Assembly: GCA_900095095.1 (NCBI GenBank)
Contig: FMBT01000673.1
Location: 1-26,063 of the forward strand
Direction: 5' to 3'
Source: Fragilariopsis cylindrus CCMP1102
Taxonomy: Eukaryota; Bacillariophyta; Bacillariophyceae; Bacillariales; Bacillariaceae
Length of the DNA stretch: 26,063 bases
Made by a program: the position numbers and the translations under genes. Position 1 is the stretch's first letter. The number at the start of each line of letters is the position of its first letter. This document shows positions 10,103 through 20,341 of the stretch, one piece after another. The notes beneath the pieces are model-generated. The model did no database searches, had not been told where the DNA came from, and was given only the letters and a program-made list of their open reading frames with translations.

Positions 10103-10672
10103 GTAAGTTTGTCAAGTCATTAACTAACAGCATCATGGTGTGTACGACACGACACAACACAGCACGATGTTGTCGTCGTCGAAGGATTTAAATTTTTTTC
10201 GTTGTCGATCGAAGGAATTTTTGTTGTCAATTCGTAAATTAGAGTTAGTGTTATTATATTTTTTCGCCGTAATTTTGGATTTTGTGATTTAGATCTATAT
10301 TTTGCAAGATTCCATATTCCATATTCCCCGCCCTTTTGTTCGTTAGTTTCATTTGCACGTGTCCTTGATAAACGGTCACCCACAACTGTCATACCGTAAC
10401 GCTTGGAAAACATAACATTGTTTAAATAAATGTCAATACCACACGCGCCAAATTTTGTTTACATACGTCGAATTTAATATGTTCAACGTCAACAATCGAC
10501 AAATAAATCTGAATCTTTGTCTCGTGCGTGCCGGACTAACGAATGGTCACATTCTAGTATGGATCAAGAAGAAGAGATAAAAATGTTAATACGGTACAAG
10601 AGAAAAGAGAGATAATAATGATCATCATTATATGACACAACCACAAGATTAGCAAGACAACACAAGAGCAAG

Positions 10673-11503
10673 ATGAGTCGTGGTAACAACAAGAACAAGA
10701 GTAGTGGTAGTGGTAGTCATCGTATCCTTCGTCGACGTGCATCAACAGGAGAAGTATTCACGAAAGGTGTGTCAAGTCATCAGTCATCTCCAACAAGTGT
10801 CCGTGATACAAAATCTATGAATAGCAACAGTAATGCTGCATCATCATTTGATGAAGCATTTAAGAATGGTACAATATTACCATACTTTCTTGATACAGCA
10901 GTTAGATCATTTGATGGATTACTTCAATCAGGACAGCATCAAGCCCAGCATCAACAGTCGTCGTCGTCATCGTCATCGTTACCGAAGCGAATACGATCTA
11001 AATCATCTAAACGTATACGATCATATTCATTAGGTGATCTTACAATACATCATCATCAACAACATGATGAAATTGAAATTCAACAACATAGTTTTAATTA
11101 CGATGGTGCTGCTGCTTTTGATTACGATGCTATGGAGGTGGATGCGGATGAAAACGATTATAACTATCAGAATGAAGCAGCTTCTTCTTTCTTTCTACCA
11201 GCACTTCCGAGCTCATTCTCTTTTGATGAAGACTCTCAACAACAAGAAGATTCTGAAAGAATAAGACATCAAAGACTACATATACCACTTCGAAGAATAC
11301 CACTACAACATTATGATTATGAACGTGCATATAATGGTTATCAACCGTTAGCATTATGGACGATGGTACGACATAATATGAAAACAATTGCAATATCAAT
11401 ATCAATATTAGTTTTGCTTCAACGAGCAAAAACAACCTCCAAAGTCCAAAACCAAAAGTTCGCATGTACACTACTTACCTCCCCTGTACGGCAAGCCGAT
11501 TGA
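10673..11503 (+). CDS. Ser/Gln/His-rich protein of unknown function, or the N-terminal part of the B56 gene
   Basis: An intact frame of 276 residues starts at ATG (MSRGNNKNKSSGSGSHRILR). It contains RRRAST and KRIRSYS, both matching basophilic kinase sites, a more ordered stretch SSFDEAFKNGTILPYFLDTA, a His/Gln run, acidic Asp/Tyr-rich stretches and, near the end, a short hydrophobic run (TIAISISILVLL) too short to be a clear membrane helix. I do not recognise a family. The stop at 11501-11503 lies 18 bases after CCT followed by GTACGG at 11486, a possible donor in phase 0; splicing from there to the phase-0 acceptor at 11778 would fuse it to the B56 exon (a 292-base intron, similar in size to the 327-base intron at 3.5-3.8 kb). 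As a separate gene it would have little space before the next one. Confidence 0.65.
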   Translation: MSRGNNKNKSSGSGSHRILRRRASTGEVFTKGVSSHQSSPTSVRDTKSMNSNSNAASSFDEAFKNGTILPYFLDTAVRSFDGLLQSGQHQAQHQQSSSSSSSLPKRIRSKSSKRIRSYSLGDLTIHHHQQHDEIEIQQHSFNYDGAAAFDYDAMEVDADENDYNYQNEAASSFFLPALPSSFSFDEDSQQQEDSERIRHQRLHIPLRRIPLQHYDYERAYNGYQPLALWTMVRHNMKTIAISISILVLLQRAKTTSKVQNQKFACTLLTSPVRQAD

Positions 11504-11777
11504 TTCATTCGTTTTCGTCCTCATCGTTGTCCTTCTTCCGTAAATTTATGGCAATGTCATTCCTTGGCTTGCACATTGCATTACATACCTGTTTGTTCGT
11601 CTCTATCCCGTCCCGTTCGCTTCCCACGCAAATAACATCACATCACAACCACCATCCTGTGTCTCTTTTTTTCTCTGTCTTTTTTCAATTCGCATAAACG
11701 TAAAATCTCACCAACATACCTTCCTTTCCCTTTTATCTTCTTTCGATAATAAACACAAACCATAACATAACTAACAG

Positions 11778-13343
11778 GGCGGTAACGATTCATCATCGGC
11801 AGATACATCATCATCACCACCACCACCACCACAACAAGCTGCTGCTGCTGCACGAACAGCAAGTAGTAGTTCTACTTCCTCAAGTAAAGGTGGTGGTAGT
11901 GCAAATAATATGAAATTAACATCGTCTTCCGGTTCAATCAAAACTGGTGATGTTCCTCCACAAGACTCGTCAAAGCCTGCACGTTCATCTTCTTCCTCTG
12001 GATCCGGTAAAGGACAACAAGAATTAGAACGTGTACACGTTCAACATCCTGGTGCGGATCGTTCTGCTTTAAAAGAATTACCTGCATTACGTGACGCACC
12101 ACCTGCCAAACGTGAAGAATTATTTATTTTAAAATTAAAATTATGTTCAGTAATTTTTAGTTTTGATGATCCAATGGCAGACAAACGTGGTAAAGATATG
12201 AAACGTCAAACTCTATTAGAATTGGTTGATTATGTTAATACGCCTGCTGGACAAAAAATATTTACTGAATCAGTTATGGGTGATTTAATGATGATGGTAT
12301 CATCTAATGTATGCCGGGCATTACCACCAGCAACAGATGATTTTGATCCCGAAGAAGACGAACCAGTATTAGAACCAGCATGGCCACACCTTCAAGTTGC
12401 ATATGAATTCTTTTTACGTTTTATTGTTTCATCTGAAGTAAATGCTAAAGCAGCAAAAAAATATGTGGATCAAAAGTTCTGCTTACAATTAGTTGAATTA
12501 TTTGATTCAGAAGATCCACGTGAACGTGATTACCTTAAAACTATATTACATCGAATTTATGGTAAATTTATGAGTCATCGATCCTTTATTCGACGCGCAA
12601 TATCAAATGTATTTTATAGATTTGTTTATGAAACAGAACGTCATAATGGTATTGGTGAATTATTAGAAATATTAGGTAGTATTATTAATGGTTTTGCTAT
12701 ACCACTCAAGAAAGAACATTTACAGTTCCTTGTACGAGCATTAATTCCATTACACAAACCAAAATGTGTTGCATTGTATCATCAACAATTATCATATTGT
12801 ATTATCCAATATGTTGAAAAGGATGCTGATACTGCCACTCCCATCCTTAATGGTTTCTTTAAATGTTGGCCATGGTCATCATCAGGTAAACAAGTAATGT
12901 TTTTAAATGAATTAGAAGAAATCTTGGAGTTATTAGGTGCTGATCAATTATCACAAGTAAGTGATATGTTATTTACTAACTTAGCACGTTGTTTAGATTC
13001 GGATCATTTTCAAGTTGTGGAACGTGCATTATTTTTATGGAATAATGAACATCTTGTTAACTCTGGTTGTTTAAGTAGATTAAATGCACAAGCTGTATTA
13101 CCAATAATTTACGGTCCACTCTACAAGAATTCATCTGGACATTGGAATGCAACAGTGGAAGGTCTTGCACAAAATGTATTAAAAATGTATATGGAATATG
13201 ATTTAGTTTTATATGATCGTTGTACAGCAAATTATTTTAAGGATGAAGAAGAAGCAAAACGTAAACTAGTAGCAATTGAAGATCGTTGGACATCAATTGA
13301 ACATATTGCATCCACTAATACACCATCAATTTCTGTCAAATAA
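11778..13343 (+). CDS. PPP2R5: PP2A regulatory subunit B', B56 family (main exon)
   Basis: B56 subunits bind the PP2A A/C core and recruit substrates carrying LxxIxE motifs. The frame is open from a good 3' splice site (CTAACAG, 11771-11777). It first encodes a Ser/Pro/Gln/Ala-rich leader (44 codons) before the first in-frame ATG at 11910, so translation probably starts in an upstream exon. Counting from the Met at 11910 (477 residues): LRDAPPAKREELF at 60-72, FDPEEDEPVLEPAWPHLQ from about 145, LFDSEDPRERDYLKT, then LHRIYGKF with H214, R215, Y217 and R224, which align with the residues of human B56-gamma (H187, R188, Y190, R197) that line the LxxIxE pocket. FYRFVYETERHNGI, LLEILGSIINGFA and VMFLNELEEILE follow in the usual order. 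The HEAT-repeat core is complete and uninterrupted; the long C-terminal extension of animal delta-type subunits is absent. TAA ends it at 13341-13343. Confidence 0.95.
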   Translation, partial: GGNDSSSADTSSSPPPPPQQAAAAARTASSSSTSSSKGGGSANNMKLTSSSGSIKTGDVPPQDSSKPARSSSSSGSGKGQQELERVHVQHPGADRSALKELPALRDAPPAKREELFILKLKLCSVIFSFDDPMADKRGKDMKRQTLLELVDYVNTPAGQKIFTESVMGDLMMMVSSNVCRALPPATDDFDPEEDEPVLEPAWPHLQVAYEFFLRFIVSSEVNAKAAKKYVDQKFCLQLVELFDSEDPRERDYLKTILHRIYGKFMSHRSFIRRAISNVFYRFVYETERHNGIGELLEILGSIINGFAIPLKKEHLQFLVRALIPLHKPKCVALYHQQLSYCIIQYVEKDADTATPILNGFFKCWPWSSSGKQVMFLNELEEILELLGADQLSQVSDMLFTNLARCLDSDHFQVVERALFLWNNEHLVNSGCLSRLNAQAVLPIIYGPLYKNSSGHWNATVEGLAQNVLKMYMEYDLVLYDRCTANYFKDEEEAKRKLVAIEDRWTSIEHIASTNTPSISVK

Positions 13344-13916
13344 ATGAAATAAATAAAATTGATGACAAGACGTACGTGTGTAAGAGTTTCGTTTCGTTCC
13401 ACAACGACACAACAACAAGATCATGCATATTTAAACCGTACGTACTTACCGTACCATTCTTTCTCGCCTACATTTTACTGATCAATCACCATCCAATCAA
13501 GAATGAACTGAAATGCAAATGAATCACCATTCCCTCCCTTTTCTCCTTCATAATACTACCTACTTTTAACTCCATCAAAATAAATAATTTATAATCAATA
13601 AATACTATAGTAATATAAATAAACTAACATTTCATATATCTACAATACACTACAGACCCTAACCCACTACTACTACTACTAGGTACTACAAAAACCTTCG
13701 TACGTATAATAAGCCCGATCAACAATAAGTACATTTTTTCACGAATTTTTTTCGCACGAATGAAAGTTTCGGGGGACTGTAAATACATTGAGAGAGAAAA
13801 AACGCCCCCAATAGATCGCGCGCGAGCAAAATTAATGTTTTAAACAACTACACTAATATAATTTTTCATTACCGGATGCTCCTGATACCTAAAAATATTT
13901 AAAATAGAAGTAGAAT
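13344..13916. other. 3' flank of the B56 gene
   Basis: This is AT-rich and contains AATAAA-like motifs shortly after the stop (13354-13361 and again near 13580-13625). No gene is seen. Confidence 0.5.
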
Positions 13917-14081
13917 GGAGCACTCCCAAAACTCAAATACACAAATACACAAATTCGCGCGCACCTAATTTGATATGCCCTTTTGTGTATTTGTGTATTT
14001 GATACCGATTAATTTGTGTATTTGGTTTACCCCCCTGACCCCCTAAACCAAATTTATATTTGTGATTTACACAAATCACCA

Positions 14082-16399
14082 AATATAAAAACTAAATCAT
14101 GCCCGAATTTTACTAGTATTTGTTAGTCTAGTATATAATAACAACTTTAGCATCAAGTATATACACCTAAAAAGTCATTTTTTTGGAAAATTCAACCATG
14201 AAGTTTACAATTGACCTATTGGAGGGAGAACTGTTATATTCCTTGGTCTCCTAAGCCTACTGGTATCTCACAATGTAGGCTCACACACAGCACGCATCAT
14301 CTTTTTATGAGATATCTTGTTCAGGACACAAACCAGGGTAGAACTTCCAGGGAAATGCTTCTTTTTGGTCAGGGAGAGTTCCTTTACCTTACCATATGTA
14401 TAGGGTGGATACCTGGACCAGACTTTGGGGCTCTAGGTATGTGCTCTTCACACTGGAAGGTGGTAAAGGGTATGATACAGCCTAGGACATGGGAAAATGG
14501 CCCATTTGGGGGGGTATGTGACCTAGTACACACTCAAAAAGATGAATTGTCCCAAAGTAAGCACATGGAATTGACCATATACACCAAAGAGAATATAAAC
14601 TTGGCAAGCTATGGGCAGGACCATGCTGATGTGGGCGCTAAAGGGGGAAAACCTGTTTTGGGGCCTACATGACCCTTTTTGGGGCTTAGCACACCCTGAC
14701 ACCTTCCTAACCTCCCTATAGACCTAAGCAATAGTTGGATCTTGTACCCATAGGTATAATGTTGAGCTCCAAATAATTTTTTAAGGTTATTGGGTCTGTA
14801 TTGATGGTGCATCACGGCCTTGATTACACGTGCACTTGGCACTTAGAGAAATTGTGTGTTTTAATAGCAGTGGGTTTTGACCCGTGACACCCCAAATATA
14901 TGTATGGTTACCTAAAGCAATGATATAATCCAAACACTTCATGAGTTAGGTTGATGCCTAGCTATTTTATTTAGGACTCAGCACACCTGGTATGGGCGCA
15001 GTACCATCTCAAATATTTTTGCAACGTGTGCATTTTGGGCTATTTTATGTCTATTCTATTGTTCCCCACCTCACCACACCACCAATATGGCAAATGTTTC
15101 AAGTATTGTTGGTGTATTTTGACCATACGCATATATGGAAGGTATCTGGGTGTTCAAACCACGGTCCATTATTGTTTTTGATGTTGTTGCAGCCTATTTC
15201 TGAATGGTACTTTTGGGCATGGAAATATGACATGTTGGCCAAAATGCAATGTTTGTGTTCTGGAGGCAAGAATAAGGTATGTATGAGGGATCACAACCCT
15301 TGGTTCATCCCCTATGGGTATGAGATGGATGACTGGTGGTATTTTGGTGCACCATGCTGGTTCTAGAACCTTAGGAGAAGTTAAAGTTGTTTAATATTTC
15401 AATAACCAAACTCCACTGGATGGAGAATTTGTGAGATAAAAATGATACCAATCAGAATTACTTTAGCCAAGTGATGATGAGCCACCAGGGATAGTAGGAG
15501 GCAAACACAATGTTCTAGTACACTATAAGAATGTTTTTGCACCTGACCCATCTGATGTTGTCCTCTGCAACCCTTTTATATGAGATATTTTGTGGTTCAT
15601 TTTGATTGAATATCTTGTTGTTTGTGTGCCTTCCACAACAGCGGACTGTAATTTATTCAACAACCACAGGAACAGAAAATGGGTTGGAGGCAACACAATG
15701 TTCTAGTACACTATAGGAATGTTTTGCACCTGACCCATCTGATGTTGTCCTCTGCAACCCTTTTATATGAGATATTTTGTGGTTCATTTTGGTCAAAATC
15801 TTGTTATTTGTGTGCCTTCCACAACAGTGGATTGTAATTTATTCAACAACCACAGGATCAAAAAAGTGGTAGGAGGCAACCGCAATGTTCTAGTACACTA
15901 TAAGAATGCTAGTTACCCAACCTGGAAGGTGTTGTCCTCTGAACCCTTTCAAATAAGATATAATGTTGTTCATTTTAAATGAAAATCTTGATGATTGTGT
16001 GCCTTCCACAACAGCGGATTGTAATTTATTCAACAACCACAGGGACAAAAAAGTGGTAGGAGGCATCTACAATGTTCTAGCATACTATCGAATGCTAGTT
16101 ACCCAACCCAGAAAGTGTTGTCCTCTGTAACACTTTCAAATGAGATATTTGTTGTGTGTAACATACATTTTAAATCTCTAAAATGTGTGCTGTGTGTGAG
16201 CCTACATTGTGAGATACCAGTATGCTTAGGAGACTAAGGAATATAACAGTCCTCCATCCAGTAGGTCAATTGTAAACTTCATGGTTTAGTTTTCCAAAAA
16301 AATGACTTTTTAGGTGTATATATTTGATGCTAAAGTTGTTATTATATACTAGACTAACAAATACTAGTAAAATTCGGGCATGATTAGTTCTTATATATT
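14082..16399. mobile_element. Inverted-repeat element copy C, complete, satellite-bearing, no transposase
   Basis: Left (14082-14297) and right (16183-16399) ends are imperfect inverted repeats of about 215 bp, matching copies A and B. The interior has a first part (about 14300-14900) shared with copy B, a middle (about 14900-15470) not seen elsewhere in the window, and about 188-bp tandem repeats (about 15490-16160) running into the right end. Reading frames inside (14211-14672 without ATG, 14992-15366) are Trp/Cys-rich, overlap repeats and look spurious. The family is probably non-autonomous. No clear target duplication is visible immediately outside AATATA. Confidence 0.85.
15485..16160. 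repeat. Tandem repeat of about 188 bp, about 3.5 units
   Basis: Same unit as in copy B: GTGCCTTCCACAACAG recurs near 15628, 15811 and 15999 with spacing of about 185-190 bp, each followed by TTATTCAACAACCACAGG and TGTTCTAGTACACTATA. The array ends about 20 bases before the right inverted repeat. Confidence 0.85.
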
Positions 16400-16500
16400 A
16401 GATGAAATATTTGAGTTTTGGGAAGGAAAACACAAATCAAGTACCAAATTAGGTGCGCGCGAATTTGTGTATTTGTGTATTTGAGTTTTGGGAGTGCTCC

Positions 16501-16873
16501 AATAACAACATAAATTCTCACGAAATACGTAGTTTATTATTAGTCGACTGAGTCGATTGAGTCTACTTCGAGTTGAGTCGATAAATGTACAGTTTATAAT
16601 TTCTTCGGGTTTTCATCTAGCAACGCAACAATGCATGCAATACTACTAGTATTACCACTGCTACAGCAAGTACGCCAAGCAAATTAGTAATACAGTACCG
16701 TTACCGTTACCGTTACCGTAAACAGAATCAGATACATATACAGAAAACAGCAAACAGCAAAGATCAACGACAATAATAAAATACCAGTAGAAAACAAAAC
16801 AATAATACTAGCAGAAGACGACGACGACCACCACCACTTCTTTGTTTCACAGTACTGTACATAATTGTTAGTG
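16501..16873. other. Spacer upstream of the Gln/Asn-rich gene
   Basis: Contains GTCGACTGAGTCGA-type motifs (about 16542-16583), TACCGT tandem units (16696-16719) and GACGACGAC/CACCAC runs. It should hold the promoter of the gene at 16874; no specific element is identifiable. Confidence 0.45.
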
Positions 16874-18477
16874 ATGTCATCGTCCTCATCGTTCTCGGCA
16901 TCGTCTGCAGCTAATGCGACGTCTAATACGACATCTAATACGACGCCTAAGTCTTCGTCTTCGTCGTCTTCGTCTTCTTTTTCATTATCGTCTTTAATAT
17001 CATCTACATCTTCATCTACATCTACATTAATAAAGATGAATTAAAAAAACAAAATAATATAATTCAAAAACAGAATAATATTCTTATAAAATTATTAATA
17101 AATAATGATATAAAAGAATTCACTAATACAGTCATTTCATTAAAAGAATCAATTGTTGTATATTTAGAATATGATATAGAAGAAGAAACAGAAACAGAAA
17201 CGACGAGAGGCACAGGCACAGGTGCAGGCACAATAAGCACTCCTCGTTCTACTGCTACTCCGTTCGTGACAGTAGATGATGATAATGATGATGATGAGGA
17301 TGATGAGGATAACAATAATAGTAATAGTAATAGTAATAGTAATAGTAATCCTGAAAGACAGCTGCGACAATATCGAGTAGAGCAACAACAGGCAAAACAA
17401 CAGGCAAAGCAAAGCGTAGAGCAGCAACAGGCTGATAAGCAACACGTAGACGAGCAACAGCAGGCTGAGCAACAACGACAACAGGCTGATGATGAGAAAA
17501 GTAGTGTAGAGCAAAGTGTAGTAGTAGATCCACACGTAGACGAGCAGCAACAGCTGCAGGCAGTAGAGCAACACCTAGAGCGACAGGTAGAACCACAGCA
17601 GGCAGAACAACAGCAGGTAGAACAACAGCATGCGGATCATCAACAAAACGATGTGAATGTTGTTGTTGTTGTTGAAGAAGAAGAAGATAATAATAATGAC
17701 AATTACAATGATGATAGTGGTAGTGGTAGTGGTAGTGGTGGTAACGATACCGATAATGATAATGACAATACCACTACTGACCATATTACTGACAATGATA
17801 ATGATAATGATAATGATAATGATAATGATAACGAGAATGATGATGTAGTAGTACTAAAGAGAATGATGGAAAAATATCTGGCATCATTACCAATTCCACC
17901 TAGTATAATATTTCGTTGTAAGTATGAATATCGTTGTTATATTGTTTTATCAAGATTAGTCAAAATGAATTTACGTAATCCATTTTATAGGACTATTCCA
18001 AATAATAATGTGAATCATAATCCAAATAATGGGGTGAATCGAAATAATCCAAATAATAATAATAATAATGAAATTGATAATGATAATGATGGATATCATA
18101 TATTTCTATTTACGATATCCACAATATTAATTATAGCCTATATGGGAAGTGATGATATCATTTTAATTCATTTTGATAAGGACACTACCTATAATTCGAT
18201 ATTATTTTTATGTTCAATATTTGTATTATATAGAATTGGTTTTTTAGGTACCTATTGGAAATTTTATAAATTAAAATGTGATAATAAAATATGGTATGAT
18301 TTAAAAAATGAAGAGGATATTAATACTATTATTGCACCAAGTGATAATATCAATAACAACAACCACAACCACAACAACAACCACAACCACAACCATAACC
18401 ACAATAATTATCCTCCTAACGCTCCCGCTGTCGTTGTCGAATTTAATTCTGAATATGGAAAAGATTTTTTGGACTAA
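16874..18477 (+). CDS. Gln/Asn/Asp-rich protein with two C-terminal membrane segments, one frame break
   Basis: Family not recognised. ATG at 16874 opens a Ser/Thr/Ala-rich stretch (MSSSSSFSASSAANATSNTT) that is open to 17042. From about 17018 coding continues in another frame (INKDELKKQNNIIQKQNN) to TAA at 18475-18477, so one shift occurs in the ACATCT/TCATCT repeat near 17010-17030. Downstream: a helical Lys/Asn/Ile stretch, Glu-Thr repeats, poly-Asp and Asn-Ser repeats, a long Gln-rich heptad-like region (about 17375-17650), poly-Val/Glu, Gly-Ser and Asn-Asp repeats, then an ordered part with two hydrophobic segments (about 18097-18144 and 18193-18252), then His-Asn repeats. The ordered C-terminal part suggests a membrane protein with a long disordered, coiled-coil-like N-terminal region. 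Whether the break is real or a microsatellite length error cannot be decided here. Confidence 0.6.
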
Positions 18478-19449
18478 AAAGAATAGAATAGAATAGGATA
18501 AGATATTATGCAATGCTATATGGAAATGAAAACGATTAGGTTTATGATTTATGATTTATGATTCGTTGGGTAGTGCAGTGCCTGCCGTGCCGTGCCGCTG
18601 TGCCGTCCTTCTGTCCGTTTTACTCTTTTTTTTTAAAATCTTGCACACTTTCCGTATTTATTTTACCCTTTCTATAAAAATTAATCACCACTACTATTAT
18701 ATCAAGCTACTATTATACTGTACACATGTACCTGTACCTGTGATTTACTTTTTCTGTTTTGAATCTTTGAAGTTATTATAGAAGAATTGTTCCTATTTCA
18801 ATTTCAATCTCACGCACAGCTGATAAGTCTAGCTAGCTAGCTAGCTTAGCCTTGTTGTCATCATGAAGTAGAATACTATAATATAAATTTTAATAATTGT
18901 AATAACTTCAAATTTCAAATAAAACCTCTTCTCTTGCTTCATCATATTCCGTTGTATCATATGCTTTATCTATTCAAGGTTTTACATAGACGACCTTCAG
19001 TAATCTTAGTAGTTTTTTCTTCTTTTATTTTGGTCGAGTAGTAATCGACTGTGCGGTTCGATATTAACCGCAGTGCCTTCTATTCTCCTCCTTCAAAAGT
19101 TCTAGGTCGATACTAGTTATCAATAATATCATGAATCAAACTATATGCATGGCTGTAATGATGCATGAGCAGAATAATTATACGGTTCTTCACTGGGATC
19201 ACGTAAATGGAATTTCATTTTTCAACTTATCAGCATAAGCTTTGACTTAAAGTCTTCCACACATGTTTTACATCAAGAAAATAATAGACGTTCGGATTTT
19301 ATTTACTGAATAAGTGTGGATTATAATCACATTGTTTTGCTGATGACGATGACGATCCACCAACGAACCCGCCTGTGGTCCCGTTTCGGGACATCTTATA
19401 TCCGCATTTTGGGCGGTAACTTGCCGTCTATGATACGTTAGGTTCATGA
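18478..19449. other. Intergenic region
   Basis: Contains GCCGTGCCGTGCC tandem motifs (about 18580-18605) and TAGCTAGCTAGCTAGC (about 18831-18846). A short coding-like stretch at about 19330-19410 (DDDDDPPTNPPVVPFRDIL) ends at a possible donor GTAACT but could not be joined to a following exon. Confidence 0.4.
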
Positions 19450-19974
19450 AAAATTGCTTCCAAACTTTGTCTCGAATTTGACGAAGCCAGTACAGTACTT
19501 GCAAGAAAAAAGAAGACAAAAAATCTCAACGCAGCAGTAAGAAAGGAAAAACGATCAGGAGCAGCAGGAAAGACCGCAAGGCAGAAGTATAAGAAGACGA
19601 ATAAGTTCATCTATCTGCCTGCCCATCAGCAGTTGCCTATGACGAAGTTGATCTTGCATGCGATAGTCACGATACTTGTTAGACACTATTATGATATTAT
19701 TATAGATGGCGATACTTGTGGTTCTGTAGTTTGCCAATCCCGATCGCACGCTGATCCCTCGCCAATGCTCATGGGAGGTCGAACTTGTCTACTCCCATTC
19801 AATTCAGGTCAAGTTCTTAAGAATGAAAGTACATATGGATTGCGGCTGGATCGTGCTGTCAGGTTCTCGAATGGTGCTGACATTGATACAACCAAAACCA
19901 AATTAGAGACGGCCGTTGGATTCTGTCTGCTATTGACTGATGATCTTCGTCAAGTGGGTCTAAATATTAATTAA
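19450..19974 (+). CDS. Uncharacterised open frame, 5' end undefined
   Basis: The frame is open for about 174 codons. It starts with a Lys/Arg/Ala-rich stretch (about 19490-19600), then a hydrophobic segment (LILHAIVTILV) and a balanced C-terminal part (YGLRLDRAVRFSNGADIDT, then LETAVGFCLLLTDDLRQ). The first ATG is at 19639. The base composition is less AT-rich than its neighbours. I recognise no family. It may be an exon of a gene or a decayed coding region together with 19979-20341. Confidence 0.35.
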   Translation, partial: KIASKLCLEFDEASTVLARKKKTKNLNAAVRKEKRSGAAGKTARQKYKKTNKFIYLPAHQQLPMTKLILHAIVTILVRHYYDIIIDGDTCGSVVCQSRSHADPSPMLMGGRTCLLPFNSGQVLKNESTYGLRLDRAVRFSNGADIDTTKTKLETAVGFCLLLTDDLRQVGLNIN

Positions 19975-19978
19975 CGTA

Positions 19979-20341
19979 GTGCAAACTTCTACCAACCACA
20001 ATGCAAAGAGCTACAGAGTTAAAGAATTGATTGGAATGAACTTTCGACAAAAATATAACTATTATTTGTGTTTCCCAGTACTCTCCCTCCGTCAATCCTT
20101 GTTAGATGACCCTTGTACGTTACAATTATACGATGCAAGATATGTACACTATAAGAAACGCTATAGATAAATAAATATTCTGGAGAATGAAAAAGGTCCG
20201 GTTCCAGACATTCAATGCAAGATGTACGTCAATGATACATCCGATCCAAATGGTATACAACAGAACAACAATCAACTTAACCGCACGGAAACCTGCGGAA
20301 GATTGATTCGTTATAATCGAAGAATACCCCGAAAGGTGTAA
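19979..20341 (+). pseudogene. Coding-like frame interrupted by an in-frame TAA
   Basis: One frame runs from 19979 to TAA at 20339-20341 with a single stop at 20168-20170. Before it: LRQSLLDDPCTLQLYDARY; after it: EKGPVPDIQCKMYVNDTSDP and CGRLIRYNRRIPRKV. Both halves have non-repetitive, protein-like composition. The stop may lie in an unrecognised intron (possible acceptors TTTCCCAG near 20080 and CTGGAG near 20185), or the gene is dead. Family not recognised. Confidence 0.35.

Larger units (their letters stand above)
13917..16500. mobile_element. Outer element with perfect 56-bp inverted ends and AAT duplication
   Basis: 13917-13972 (GGAGCACTCCCAAAACTCAA and onward, ending CGCGCGCACCTAATTTG) is the exact reverse complement of 16445-16500. 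The trinucleotide AAT precedes the left end (13914-13916) and follows the right end (16501-16503), giving a 3-bp target duplication as in PIF/Harbinger or related DNA transposons. Copy C (14082-16399) lies inside. Without it the outer element would be about 270 bp, the size of a MITE. The perfect ends suggest recent insertion. The superfamily is not certain because AAT is not the usual TWA. Confidence 0.85.

Noticed and set aside
11464..11697. 77-residue frame between the 10673 frame and B56
   Set aside because: It probably lies in intron or untranslated sequence (pyrimidine-rich, low-complexity), and its stop is not followed by any exon continuation in phase.
14211..14672. 153-residue open frame inside copy C
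   Set aside because: It has no ATG start, begins within the terminal inverted repeat, and the homologous part of copy B is not open. It is repeat sequence rather than a gene.
14992..15366. 124-residue open frame with ATG in the middle of copy C
   Set aside because: Its composition is very rich in Trp, Cys, Phe and Tyr with no recognisable domain. It lies in non-conserved element interior, so it is probably chance.
17064..17784. Several minus-strand hydrophobic frames opposite the Gln/Asn-rich gene
   Set aside because: They are the complement of CAA/AAT/GAT repeats. The plus-strand reading has an ordered C-terminal domain and is the sensible one.
19060..19085. GGTTCGATATTAACC as a tRNA T-arm
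   Set aside because: The loop sequence does not match the TTCRANNC consensus closely, and no acceptor or anticodon stem can be folded around it by eye.
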